DNA of 64,000 bases from Planctomycetota bacterium (lineage in GTDB: Bacteria; Planctomycetota; UBA1135; UBA2386): positions 18,273 through 82,272 of the forward strand of contig JANQJF010000021.1 of assembly GCA_028281765.1 (NCBI GenBank). Direction: 5' to 3'. Positions 1 to 14,054 of the stretch are shown in pieces (the first letter of the stretch is position 1; every line of letters begins with the position of its first letter). Position numbers and translations under genes: made by a program. Under the pieces are notes generated by a model. It was not told where the DNA came from. It worked only from the letters and a program-made list of their open reading frames with translations, and did no database searches.

Positions 1-1
1 G

Positions 2-1915
2 TTGACGAAGCGATCCGCGTCGTACGATCGCGCGGGCGTGGTCGAGCGCTACGAAGCGCGCGTAGACGGCGTCAAGCAGGACTTCGTGTTCATGTCGCGT
101 CCTGCTGGGCACGGAGATCTTGTCGTCGAGGGAGTCATTACCACGGATCTGCTGCCGCGGCGTACTCGGTCGAACTCCTCGAGCCTGACGTTTTCCGCCG
201 AAGGTGTCGGTGGAGTGACCGTCGGTGGCGTCCTCGGCGTCGACGACAACGGATGGCAGGTCCCCGGCGAGACCTCGTTTGAAGACGGGGCGATCCGTTT
301 CGTGCTTCCGGAGACGTTCGTCGCCGCGGCGACGTATCCCATGGTGCTCGACCCTCTTGTCGGCACGTTTTTCACAGTCGCGGGTTCTCAGGCTTCTGAT
401 CCAGACGTGGCGTGGGACGAGACGAACGACGCCTACCTCGTCGTATGGGAGCAGGTCTTCTCGTCTCTCGACATCGACGTTCGCGGGCAGCAGTTCGGAG
501 TGTCCGGCAACCTGATCGGCAATCTCATCAACCTGACGTTCGAGTCCGGCAACGAGATCAATCCGGCGGTGGCGAACTCGGATCTCGCCAACCGTTTCTT
601 CGTGGTCTACCAGGACGGGGCGTCGCCGTTCGGGCCTTGGAACATCCGAGGGCGTTCCGTCACTGCGGGAGCCAATCCGGCTCTGACATCGATCCTGGAT
701 ATTTCGACCCCTGGAGGGACGAACGAAGTCACGCCGGACATTGGCGGGGACAGCACTCTGGTCGACGACAAAGTGGTCGTGGTTTGGGCCGATGACAACG
801 GCAACATCGTGGGTACGAGCGTGGACGTGTCGTCGAGCACCGTCGCGTTTCCGACGGTCCTCCGTTTTGGTCAGAGCACCAATCCGGCGATCTCCAAGAG
901 TGGTGGCGCAGACGGGCGCTACGTGGTCGTTTGGGAACGCGACTACACGATCGACCTCGATGTCGAGAGCGCGATGGTCGACCGCAACATGACCGTTCTC
1001 GATGCGTTGGCGTCCGTTGGCTCGTTCGCGGGTATCGACGAGCTTCGGCCCGACGTCGACGGCGACGGGACCGAGTTCGTAGTTGCCTATCAGCGTCAGG
1101 AAACGCTGGATCCGAACCGGTACGACATCTATTGCCGGCGAGTGGTTTGGGATGGCTCGAATCTGTCCGGGATTGGAGCCACGCGGAACGTCAGTTCGAA
1201 CGCGGGGGTCGATGACACCGAGCCCGCGGTGGGGTTCCTCGGGCTCAAGTACGTCGTGGCTTGGGTGCACGGAACGGCCTTCTTCACGGACATCCAGATG
1301 GTGGAGTACGACGCCGAAAACTGCACGGCGTGTGGCGTGCCCGAGACGAGCTTGGGGGGGGCGAACCCCCTCGACTTCGGTCCCGAGGTGGCGACACGTC
1401 ATCAGGGGCGGGCGAGCAACGACCCCGTGGCTGCGGACCAGGGTCTCATCGTGTGGACGGACATGACGGTTGGTCCGGGAACGATCGACAGCGGAGTCGT
1501 CGGACGTCGATACGAAGCGTTCACCGGAGGCGCCGTGACGAATCTCGGTGGTGCGTGCGGCAACGGCGGCGTCAACGGCTTCAACGGCCCGGTCGCGCTT
1601 GGCAACTCCCAACTCGAGCTGACGCTTTCCGGCGCGGCGTCGACGAACGTGCACATCGGGATCCAGTTCTCCAACGCGGTGATCCCGTGTGGTCCTTGCA
1701 CAATCAACGCGGATGGCGGCTACTACCCCGTGACGGCGAGTCCCTCTGGCTCGGCGTCGTTTGCCGTCGCGATTCCGTGTGATCTCTCGATCCAGGGAGT
1801 GTCGCTGTACACGCAGTGGGCAACGGTGCTCAGTGGGCAGAACCCATGCGGTCTGATTCCGGCTGTCGCCGAGCTGTCATTCTCGAATCGACTCCGCGCG
1901 GTCATCGCACCGTAG
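2..1915 (+). CDS. Large secreted repeat protein, 5'-truncated by the window edge
   Basis: The open frame runs to the first base of the window and begins without a signal peptide, so the true start lies upstream. The 637 visible residues are rich in beta-prone repeats of the type 'DPDVAWDETNDAYLVVWEQ' and 'GRYVVVWERD', which resemble blades of a beta-propeller-like surface protein. The last ~110 residues form a separate Gly/Pro/Cys-rich beta module (paired C-x-x-C around 'IPCGPC') ending in 'FSNRLRAVIAP'. A similar terminal module closes other exported proteins in this window. No enzymatic motif is visible. The stop is 19 bases before the following kinase gene on the same strand, so the two may share a transcript. 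Function unknown; probably cell-surface or extracellular. Confidence 0.75.
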   Translation: MTKRSASYDRAGVVERYEARVDGVKQDFVFMSRPAGHGDLVVEGVITTDLLPRRTRSNSSSLTFSAEGVGGVTVGGVLGVDDNGWQVPGETSFEDGAIRFVLPETFVAAATYPMVLDPLVGTFFTVAGSQASDPDVAWDETNDAYLVVWEQVFSSLDIDVRGQQFGVSGNLIGNLINLTFESGNEINPAVANSDLANRFFVVYQDGASPFGPWNIRGRSVTAGANPALTSILDISTPGGTNEVTPDIGGDSTLVDDKVVVVWADDNGNIVGTSVDVSSSTVAFPTVLRFGQSTNPAISKSGGADGRYVVVWERDYTIDLDVESAMVDRNMTVLDALASVGSFAGIDELRPDVDGDGTEFVVAYQRQETLDPNRYDIYCRRVVWDGSNLSGIGATRNVSSNAGVDDTEPAVGFLGLKYVVAWVHGTAFFTDIQMVEYDAENCTACGVPETSLGGANPLDFGPEVATRHQGRASNDPVAADQGLIVWTDMTVGPGTIDSGVVGRRYEAFTGGAVTNLGGACGNGGVNGFNGPVALGNSQLELTLSGAASTNVHIGIQFSNAVIPCGPCTINADGGYYPVTASPSGSASFAVAIPCDLSIQGVSLYTQWATVLSGQNPCGLIPAVAELSFSNRLRAVIAP

Positions 1916-1934
1916 TGCGTAAGATCGAGCGCTC

Positions 1935-4646
1935 ATGACCGTGCGCCCCGGTTCGTCCGATGACTCCGACCTGTCGGAGGAGCTGCGCGACCGGGTCTTT
2001 GTCGCGTACTATTCGCCCTCCGAGAGAGTGCGCGAGATCGAGATCGAACGGCTCTGTGCCGACCATCCGGCCGACGCCGCTGCCATTCGTCGACAAGTCG
2101 CGACTCTTCAGCGTGCCGACGAGATGCTCGGCGTCGTCGAGTTGCCCGACCCGGATGAAGCGCCTGCGATTCCGGAGCAGCTGGGCGACTACCACCTCGA
2201 GCGACAGATCGGTAGCGGCGGCATGGGCATCGTGTTCTTGGCGCGTCAGGCTGCGCTCGATCGTCGGGTCGCACTCAAAGTCGTGCGTCCGGAGCGCCTT
2301 CCCTTCGAGGGAGCGCGTCTGCGCTTTCGCCGCGAAGTGGCGGCGGTGGGGCGGCTGTCCCACTTCGGCATCGCGGCGGTTCATGACGTCGGGGAAGCGT
2401 CCGGGCTGCCCTACATCGTCATGGAGGCGATTCCGGGGATCTCGCTCGCTCAGGTTATCGAGGCCGCGCGCGCGCGACGAACCGCGCCGTGTTCCGCGGC
2501 GGACATGTCGGAGATCCTGACGGAGCGTCGACCGGAGTGGGTGGAGCCAGGATCCGACGATCGTGGCCGACCACACACCGAGATGTTCGCCGGCTCCTGG
2601 TCGGACGCGGCGGTGCGCATCGCCCGGGAGCTCGCGATGGCGCTTCATCACGCGCACGAGCGCGGGATCATTCATCGCGACGTGAAGCCTTCGAACGTGT
2701 TGATCACTCCGGAGGGGCGCGTCGTCCTCATCGACTTCGGACTCGCCCGGATCGGCGAGACGAGCGATCTGACCCGATCGGGCACCGCGGTCGGGTCGTT
2801 CGCGTACATGTCTCCGGAGCAAGTACAGCGCTACCCGGTCGACGCGAGAACGGACGTCTACTCCGTCGGCTTGACCTTGCTCGAGCTGCTCTCCCTGCGT
2901 CCAGCGTTCGACGAGGACGACCCGATCGCGATGCGAGAACGCATCGTGCGTGGTGTCGTGCCGGACGCGCGGTCGTGCGCGAGTGGCGTCTCGACGGACC
3001 TCGCGGTCGTGTGTGCCGTGGCTTCGGAGCTGGATCCGGCGCGGCGCTACGCGACAGCCGGAGCGCTCGCACGTGATCTCGATCGCGTGCTCGCCGGAGT
3101 TCCGATCCAGGCGCGGCCGGTTCCGTGGTCCCGGAAGGTCTGGCGCTGGGTTCGTCGCAACCGAGCCAAGACGGTCGCAGCGACGACGACCGCCTTGCTC
3201 GTGGTCGGCGCGCCGACCGTGCTGTGGCAAATCGAGCGCTCGGCGAATCGTGAATTGCTGCGCCAGCGAGAGCGCGCGGAGGCAGGGTTGCTCGCGTCGA
3301 CGGACGTAGTCGAGCGACTTCTGTCACAGATGAGTGCGCGCGTCGCCGATCTGCCGCATCTGGCCGGGGTGCGAGCCGGGATGCTTCGCGATGCGCTCCT
3401 GGTGCTCGAGGAGCTCGCGGGCAAGTTCGACGAGACGGGACGTTTGCATGGCATCGCCGCCGGCGCCGCGCTCAGTCGCGGACGGTTGCTGATGCTGCTG
3501 GGAAAGAGTGGCGAAGCGCTGCAGGCACTCGACGAAGCGGAGCGTCTGGCGGAGCTGTCGCGAAGCGATGGTGAGCGGAATCGAATCCTCGCCCGGATTC
3601 GCGCGCACCAGACCGTGGGGAGGTTCCGCATCGGAGACTTGGCGAAGGCCGCCGAATCGGCGGCAGACGCGCGCACGCGACTCGAGGCGATTCTCGCGGA
3701 GGACTCCGCGGACCAGACCCTGGTGGACTTGCTCACCGGACACCTGTCCATCACCGCTTCGATCCACCTTGCGCTGAACGACGCCGCGCGGAGCCGAGCG
3801 ATGCTCGATGAATCCGTTGCCCGCCGGGAAGCGCAGGTGCGGCAGGATGGTCCAGACTACGACAACCAGCTCGCGCTGGCTCGCGAGCTGCGGCAGCGCG
3901 GGTTCGTAGCCACCGATGCGTCGGCCGCGAAGGACACCGAACGCGCGATCGGTCTGCTGCGGCAGGCCCGTGCCGAACGACCGGGAGACCCGTCCGCGAC
4001 GTTTCACTTGGCGGCCGCGCTCGGAGATCGTGCGACACAGCGTCGGCGCGCCGGTGACCGAGTCGGCGCCCTCACGATTCGTCGAGAGGTGCTGGAGCTT
4101 CGCGAGCGCCTCACGCGTGAGTTTCCCTCGGTGGCGCTCTACACGAGCGAGTGCGCGGCCGCCCTGCACAACCTGGCGCACGATCTCGAGTCAGGAGACC
4201 CACGGCGTCGCGAGTTGCTGACGCAAGCCGTCGAGATGCAACGTCGCGCGCACGCCGAAGACCCGCGTGATCTTCGTTTTCACCGGTACCTGACGAACCA
4301 CTACGTGTCCCTTGCGGATGAGTGGCGTCGGCTCGGCGACTACAAGCGAATGGTCGTGTGTGCGTCCGATCTGCTCGAGGCTCGGATCCAGGGTCACCGT
4401 GGGGCGTTCGAGGCGAGTCTGCTCTTGCTCGATGCTGCCGATCTCGCGGACGAGGAGTCCACGAGATCGGGCGACGTGTCCGACGAACTGCGCGGGCGCG
4501 CGATGGCCGCGCTCGCTCGTGCGGTGTCGGTCGGCATGCCGATCCAGGTGGCGCGCGACAACGTGAAGCTCGCTCCTCTCGTCTCGGATCCGCGATTCGC
4601 CGAGAGTTTGCGAGCGGCAAAGACGGTGATCGACCGCGATCGGTGA
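1935..4646 (+). CDS. Membrane Ser/Thr protein kinase with C-terminal helical repeats
   Basis: A 903-residue PknB-type kinase. Visible landmarks are a glycine loop GSGGMG (93-98), VAIK-type lysine K115, catalytic HRD (247-249) with K251, DFG (267-269) and the APE-equivalent SPE (about 293-295). A long insertion (about 178-225) lies before the catalytic loop. One transmembrane helix (about 412-431) follows the kinase domain. The remaining ~470 residues are helical and TPR-like and should lie outside the cytoplasm. The N-terminal ~80 residues are a helical segment typical of planctomycete kinases found next to ECF sigma factors. It is convergent with such a sigma gene, with 6 bases between the stops. 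It likely senses an envelope signal and phosphorylates a cytoplasmic partner; the sigma factor is the obvious candidate (inference). Confidence 0.9.
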   Translation: MTVRPGSSDDSDLSEELRDRVFVAYYSPSERVREIEIERLCADHPADAAAIRRQVATLQRADEMLGVVELPDPDEAPAIPEQLGDYHLERQIGSGGMGIVFLARQAALDRRVALKVVRPERLPFEGARLRFRREVAAVGRLSHFGIAAVHDVGEASGLPYIVMEAIPGISLAQVIEAARARRTAPCSAADMSEILTERRPEWVEPGSDDRGRPHTEMFAGSWSDAAVRIARELAMALHHAHERGIIHRDVKPSNVLITPEGRVVLIDFGLARIGETSDLTRSGTAVGSFAYMSPEQVQRYPVDARTDVYSVGLTLLELLSLRPAFDEDDPIAMRERIVRGVVPDARSCASGVSTDLAVVCAVASELDPARRYATAGALARDLDRVLAGVPIQARPVPWSRKVWRWVRRNRAKTVAATTTALLVVGAPTVLWQIERSANRELLRQRERAEAGLLASTDVVERLLSQMSARVADLPHLAGVRAGMLRDALLVLEELAGKFDETGRLHGIAAGAALSRGRLLMLLGKSGEALQALDEAERLAELSRSDGERNRILARIRAHQTVGRFRIGDLAKAAESAADARTRLEAILAEDSADQTLVDLLTGHLSITASIHLALNDAARSRAMLDESVARREAQVRQDGPDYDNQLALARELRQRGFVATDASAAKDTERAIGLLRQARAERPGDPSATFHLAAALGDRATQRRRAGDRVGALTIRREVLELRERLTREFPSVALYTSECAAALHNLAHDLESGDPRRRELLTQAVEMQRRAHAEDPRDLRFHRYLTNHYVSLADEWRRLGDYKRMVVCASDLLEARIQGHRGAFEASLLLLDAADLADEESTRSGDVSDELRGRAMAALARAVSVGMPIQVARDNVKLAPLVSDPRFAESLRAAKTVIDRDR

Positions 4647-4652
4647 TGCTCG

Positions 4653-5255
4653 TTATGCGTGCCCCGTTCCCTGTCGATCGAAGAGCGTGACGAGCCGGCT
4701 CATGGCGCGCCCGATGCGCATGCGCGCGGCGTCGCCTTGAATGCCGAGTTCGTCCCCGAGCTCCTTGTGGTCCAGCCCCACGAACCGTGTGAGGAAGATC
4801 ACTTCTTGCTCTTCGGGGCGAAGTTCCGTGAACGCCCGGTTCAGACGCTCGAGATCCTCTCTGCCCATGGCGTGACGACTCGGTGACAGCACGCACGCGG
4901 CGGCCTCACCGTCGAACACGTGCTGTTCGCGACGCGCGTCACGACAGTCCCGATTGCGATACCTGTGGCGGTCGCGAATCTTGTTGAGCGCGCACGAGAA
5001 CAGCCAGCGCAGGAACGCGCCCTTGCCGCGATATTCGAAGCCCTCGCGGACGTCTTCGATGACTTCGCGGCACACGGACTGCGCGACGTCTTCCGTCGAC
5101 TCGTGTGCGCGCAGCGCCGGACCCATGTGCAAACGCACGTATGCGCGAAGTCGCGGCAAGCAAGTGACGATCAGGGCGTCGAGCGCCTCGGGATCGCCGT
5201 GCGAAGCGGAGCGAATCGTGTCGGCCGTCGGTTCCTGCATGCGCGTGGGTAGCAT
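4653..5255 (-). CDS. ECF-type RNA polymerase sigma factor (planctomycete family)
   Basis: About 200 residues with both ECF regions. The sigma-2 region carries 'STEDVAQSVCREVIED' and 'GAFLRWLFSCALNKIRDRHR' (the -10 recognition helix). The sigma-4 region carries 'LRPEEQEVIFLTRF' and the helix-turn-helix 'LGIQGDAARMRIGRAMSRL'. ATG is possible at 5255 or 5240; the first gives 200 residues, and neither has a clear Shine-Dalgarno sequence. The frame continues upstream into the hydrolase gene, but that part is antisense to nothing useful and lacks sigma features. The gene lies just downstream of the AstE/AspA-like gene and converges on the kinase at 1935-4646. No anti-sigma factor is adjacent, which fits kinase control (inference). 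Confidence 0.88.
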   Translation of the reverse strand: MLPTRMQEPTADTIRSASHGDPEALDALIVTCLPRLRAYVRLHMGPALRAHESTEDVAQSVCREVIEDVREGFEYRGKGAFLRWLFSCALNKIRDRHRYRNRDCRDARREQHVFDGEAAACVLSPSRHAMGREDLERLNRAFTELRPEEQEVIFLTRFVGLDHKELGDELGIQGDAARMRIGRAMSRLVTLFDRQGTGHA

Positions 5256-5290
5256 AGCAGTTTGGCTCCGGCCGACCGCGCCAGCGGAAG

Positions 5291-6474
5291 TCAGACGTCG
5301 TACTGTGCCTTCGCCGCCGCGTCCGTCCATCGCCGGGTGAACGTCAGTCGCCCGCCGATCGTCCGCCGCCTGCGGAAGCCGAGCAAGTGGAAGATCTCGA
5401 CGACGAACCAGCGCGCGATCTTCGGGTTGACGATCAGCATGTTGTGATTCTCTTCCGAGCGCGACACGCCGGGCAGCCAGTGGACGAACCGATCCAGCTG
5501 CATGTGCCGGACCCACCGCGCGAGGCGCAGCCAGAACGGCGACACGTCGCGGCACGTGAAGAAACCGTCTTCCCCGAGGCCCTGGTAGAGCGGCAGGAGC
5601 ATGCGGCCGCCGCGTTGCGCGAAGATCTCGCCGCGGCGGTCTCGCGCGAGCTTCTGGCCCTTCTCGATCCGCTGGAAGCTGATGAAGCCCGGCTCCATGA
5701 CGAATTCGTCGGTCGGCAGCAGCACGTGACGATGGGTGATCTCGACGACGGGCGGGACGTCCCCCGCGGCTTTGCGGAGCGTCTCGTGATAGGGCGCGAG
5801 GTCGATGTCTTCTGCGGCGAGGAACCCGGCTTCGACGAGCGTGATCCAGATCGCGGCCTCGAGGTTGTCGATCGTCGACTCGGCGTCGTGTTGGCCGCCT
5901 TCGACCGCGAGGCAGACCAGGCCGCGGTTGACGAAGTAGTCCATGACCGCGCCGTCGATCGCCTCTTCGAGGCCGAGGATCAACGGGACCGGCAGCGCGA
6001 GCGCCAAGTGCCGGTTCGACAGCGTGTCGGCGATGCAGGTGAACGGCGGCCCGTCGGCGGAGCTGCTGTGCAGGTCCAAGAACACGACCGGGCCGTCGGC
6101 CTCACGGTGGAAGTCCTCGTAGACCTCGAGGAGCTCGCGCTGCTCGCGGTCCTCGGCACAGTCGTTCGCCGGGTCCTGTGCCTGCAGGCTCTCGATCGTC
6201 GATCCGAGCCAGAGTCGGTTGAGGTCGCGGTCGACGAAGCGTTCGCCGTGGCGCAGCGCCTCGAGGTTGCCGGCCAGGGCGACGAGCTTGCCCTTCACCG
6301 CCGGGCGACGCTCGTCGAGCTTCTGCAGCACACGCTTCGCGGCGTGGATGCCGCCGGGCTCGTTGCCGTGGATCCCGCCCTGCACCATGACCGTCGGTCC
6401 GGGTGCGCCGGTGGTGTAGCTGCCGAACACGCGCCGTTCGACTTGCTCGTTCATCGGAAGATCGACGGTCGAGG

Positions 6475-6478
<4 letters not shown>
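5291..6478 (-). CDS. Succinylglutamate desuccinylase/aspartoacylase-family zinc hydrolase
   Basis: A 395-residue protein of the AstE/AspA (M14-like) family of zinc carboxypeptidase-fold amidohydrolases. The zinc ligands are visible as H37-G-N-E40 ('GGIHGNEPGG') and H137 in 'FLDLHSSS'. The substrate-binding 'RDLNR' (84-88) is also conserved. The GTG start at 6478 overlaps the TGA of the upstream ligase gene (GTGA), so translation is coupled; an alternative ATG lies at 6454. Family members hydrolyse N-acyl amino acids or related amides. Coupling to a gamma-glutamyl ligase-like gene suggests synthesis and turnover of an amide-linked metabolite, but the substrate cannot be read from the sequence. 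Confidence 0.85.
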
Positions 6479-8403
<1,925 letters not shown>

Positions 8404-8441
8404 CGCCCAGCAGGATAGCAGAAGCCCTGCGGGGCACGAAT

Positions 8442-11346
<2,905 letters not shown>

Positions 11347-11558
11347 GTGCAGGGAGGATAGCGATCGTCGTGGTCTCGCACCACGCCCCGTGCAGCAGAA
11401 GTGGTTGGATTCGCTTCGTCGCGCCGCTTACGATCCTCTCGAAGCGCGGAATGGCGGGCGGCCGTTCCCGTTTCGAGTGTTGGCGGCAGGAATCAGGCCG
11501 CATTCGAGGTCGTGACGCCGTCACACCTCTCAACCGTAAGAGGCTTCAGGGAGGCGCG
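11347..11558. promoter_or_regulatory. Divergent intergenic region between the lipoprotein-kdsB-pyrG operon and the LysM gene
   Basis: 212 bases separate two divergently transcribed genes, so promoters for both directions should lie here. I cannot identify convincing -35/-10 boxes. On the plus strand a strong Shine-Dalgarno AGGGAGG (11548-11554) precedes the ATG at 11559 and fixes the LysM gene start. Confidence 0.5.
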
Positions 11559-12389
11559 ATGAAGCGCAGTGAATCAGTTCTCGTCTATGGCGTAACCGGC
11601 GTGCTCGCCGTCATCCTCGCGATCGCGATCGTCTTCGGTGGGGATCCGGCCGAGGGCAACACGGATCTGTCGGTCGCGGGCCTGACGCCGGAAGGCGGCG
11701 GGACGCTCGATCTGACCGACGACGACGTCGAGACGCCGCCGACGACCACCCCGACCAGCGACGATCTGCTCAACGAGCTGCTCGGCACCGGCGCCGGCAT
11801 CGAAGACGAGAACGAGCCGCTCGAGTCCGAGGCGGATTCGGAGACCGAGAGCGCCCCGGTGTCCGTCCCGACGGTGCCGCTCAGCCGCACGGTCGCGACG
11901 CTCGGCACGAGCCGAACCGAGGAGAACCCGGCGTCCGGCGAGCGCTTCCGCTTCGTGAACGCCCAGCCGGGCGACTCGATCGCGCTGCTGATCCAGCGTT
12001 GGTGCCCGGGCACCGAACGCATGGACATCGAGGCCCTCAACGAGACGAAGAACCTCGATCGACTCCGCATCGGTGACGAGATCTGCGTCCCGTGGGTCGA
12101 CGACGAGACCCTGCTCGAGGCCCATGAGGCTCGGCAGGCGATGCGCACGGCCGACGCCGGTGGTGCCACGTTCGAGCCGTCGAGCGGATCCGGCGCCACG
12201 CCCGTATCGACGACCGGCGCGCGCGAATACGTGATCAAGGACGGCGAGAGCCTCTGGGTGATCGCGACCCGCGAAGTCGGCGCGAACAAGGCCCAGCAGT
12301 TCATTGACGACGTTGTCGCGCTGAACCCGTCGATCCAGGATCCGAGCCGCGTCCGCGCGAAGATGAAGATTCTGCTGCCGCGCCGCTAG
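11559..12389 (+). CDS. Membrane-anchored protein with two LysM-like domains
   Basis: 276 residues. The start is fixed by AGGGAGG four bases upstream. An N-terminal membrane helix (about 7-26, 'VLVYGVTGVLAVILAIAIVF') is followed by a low-complexity Thr/Asp/Glu-rich linker (about 45-115). A LysM-like segment comes next (about 129-180, 'FVNAQPGDSIALLIQRW' to 'GDEICVPWV'), then a clear C-terminal LysM (about 221-276, 'YVIKDGESLWVIATREVG' to 'MKILLPRR'). LysM domains bind N-acetylglucosamine-containing glycans such as peptidoglycan. The protein probably sits in the periplasm, tethered to the inner membrane and touching the cell wall. No catalytic domain is visible, so a structural role is most likely. 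Confidence 0.85.
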   Translation: MKRSESVLVYGVTGVLAVILAIAIVFGGDPAEGNTDLSVAGLTPEGGGTLDLTDDDVETPPTTTPTSDDLLNELLGTGAGIEDENEPLESEADSETESAPVSVPTVPLSRTVATLGTSRTEENPASGERFRFVNAQPGDSIALLIQRWCPGTERMDIEALNETKNLDRLRIGDEICVPWVDDETLLEAHEARQAMRTADAGGATFEPSSGSGATPVSTTGAREYVIKDGESLWVIATREVGANKAQQFIDDVVALNPSIQDPSRVRAKMKILLPRR

Positions 12390-12431
12390 GCGGCGGCACT
12401 CGCGGAGAGGGCCCCCGCAGAAAAACCGCCC

Positions 12432-12726
12432 GCTTCTCCCGCGGCACGCCCGCGGTTTGCTCTGTGCGTTCCGTTTGCGTTCCTGGCCGGCTGCGGCGGT
12501 GGTGAAGCCCCGCCCCCGAGCCCTCGTGGCGCGCGACGCCAACGTCGACCCGGCCTTCTTCGGCGGCCTCTCGGTGGCGCCTGACGGTTCGGTCCGCGTG
12601 GCCGGCCGATTCGAGAACGCGACGGTGCTCGGCTTCGGTGACGAGAACGAGACGACCCTGATCGGGTCGGGGCAGGATCAGAACAGCGCGCTGATCGCCC
12701 GGTTCAACGCCGACGGCGCGTTCTGA
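12432..12726 (+). pseudogene. Decayed lipoprotein / propeller-repeat remnant
   Basis: Two reading frames hold complementary parts of one exported protein. In one frame, around 12456-12500, lies a lipobox-like leader 'PFAFLAGCGGGE' with no start codon upstream before the LysM gene's stop. In another frame, from about 12541, runs 'VDPAFFGGLSVAPDGSVRV', 'AGRFENATVLGFGDE' and 'ALIARFNADGAF', which resembles one blade of an SBBP-type beta-propeller before a TGA at 12726. A frameshift near 12520-12540 would join them. The remnant is far too short for a propeller protein. A TTG-initiated 89-residue peptide (12457-12726) is possible but would lack the lipobox. Most likely a fossil of a deleted gene. 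Confidence 0.4.
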
Positions 12727-12950
12727 GGGGGGGCAGGGGGAGCGGTGCGACTGTCGGATTCCCGTGCAGCGCGCGCGCATGCGCGGTCGTGACCCGTAGT
12801 CCGCTCGTGCTCCCTCCCGTGACCCGTTCTCGACCCACCGAAACGTGAGGAGAAGCCGCTTTTTGCGCGGCCCGCGGAACACATCCGAACCCGTGTCGCT
12901 TGAGGATCGCCAAGTCGGCGATTTCACGATTCCAGTAGGAGTATCGACTC

Positions 12951-14033
12951 ATGCGACTGATCAGCACCCTTCTCGTGTCCTCCCTCGTCTTCGCGTCCTG
13001 TGGTGGCGGTGGTGGAGGGGGTGGCGGCGGCACCGGCAGCCAGAAGACCGGCGTCACGTCGGCCAACTCCAAGGCTCTCGCCGATGCCGCGCTCGACGCG
13101 TCGTCCGGCGTTGCCGACTCGGGTTCGCTCGTCAACGACCAGGGTGTCCTGCAGCTGCGCAGCGGCAGCGGTGGCAGCCACGAGTGGGACTTCGGTCGGT
13201 TCGTCCGCGACCGCATGGTCGAGACGATGCCGTCGGCCGTCCGCAACGCGACCATCGAAGAGTCGCGCGAGTGTGGTGACGGCACGATGCTGTTCATCCA
13301 CGAGGACAACGACGACGACCAGGACCTTTCGACCGGCGACACGCTGCGCGTGACCTTCGAGAACTGCACGTTCGAAGGCGAAGACGGCAGCATCTCCGGC
13401 GCGATCGAGCTCCGGGACATCGTCTTCAACGGTGACGAGGAGGACGATCAGTTCGAAGAGTCGCTGGTGATCTCGTTCGAGAGCTTCGTCGTGCGTTTCG
13501 CCGGCGATTCGATCTCGATGGACGGTGAGATCGGCAGCACGATCCGCAAGGACGGAGACGAGTGGACGCTGATCTGCGAGTTCGCGGGCCAGTTCCAGGC
13601 CGGCGAGGACAAGCTCAACGGCGGCTCCCGCATCGAGCTCGTCGAGAACGATGCGACCGGCGAGTACTCGCTCGACAGCGACGGCTCGATCGAAGTCGCC
13701 GGCATCGGCACGGTGCAGTTCGAGACGACGACCCCGTTCCGTGGTCGCGGCGACGGCAACCCGACCGAGGGCGTCATGATCGTCAGCGGTGAGGGCAACT
13801 CGAAGGTCACGATCACCGCGCTCGACGCGGACCGCGTCCGCATCGAGCTCGACGAGAACGGCGACGGCACGGCCGAGGAGACCGAGGACCTCTCGTGGGA
13901 CGAGCTCGACAGCGCCGAACTCGAAGAAGAGGACGGCAGCAGCAGCGACGACGGTTCGAGTGATGACGACTCGAGCGACGACGACGGCGAGTCGGACGAT
14001 GACGAAGACGACGAGTTCGACGAGTTCGAGTAG
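12951..14033 (+). CDS. Acidic lipoprotein with polyglycine linker
   Basis: 360 residues. TAGGAG (12936-12941) precedes the ATG. A signal peptide ends in 'LVFASC' with lipidation at C17, followed by ten glycines and a Ser/Thr linker. The body (about 85-315) is a beta-rich region in which 'IEESRECGDGTMLF', 'LRVTFENCTFEGEDG' and 'GEWTLICEF'-like strands recur, consistent with an all-beta sandwich. The last ~45 residues are almost wholly Asp, Glu and Ser, which could bind divalent cations. No known enzymatic motif. Function unknown; outer-membrane or periplasmic. Confidence 0.8.
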   Translation: MRLISTLLVSSLVFASCGGGGGGGGGGTGSQKTGVTSANSKALADAALDASSGVADSGSLVNDQGVLQLRSGSGGSHEWDFGRFVRDRMVETMPSAVRNATIEESRECGDGTMLFIHEDNDDDQDLSTGDTLRVTFENCTFEGEDGSISGAIELRDIVFNGDEEDDQFEESLVISFESFVVRFAGDSISMDGEIGSTIRKDGDEWTLICEFAGQFQAGEDKLNGGSRIELVENDATGEYSLDSDGSIEVAGIGTVQFETTTPFRGRGDGNPTEGVMIVSGEGNSKVTITALDADRVRIELDENGDGTAEETEDLSWDELDSAELEEEDGSSSDDGSSDDDSSDDDGESDDDEDDEFDEFE

Positions 14034-14054
14034 GTCGTCCGAGCTGGCGCGGCC

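Noticed and set aside
13006..13032. GGT/GGC repeat run that looks like a microsatellite
   Set aside because: It encodes the polyglycine linker after the lipobox of the acidic lipoprotein and is explained by that.
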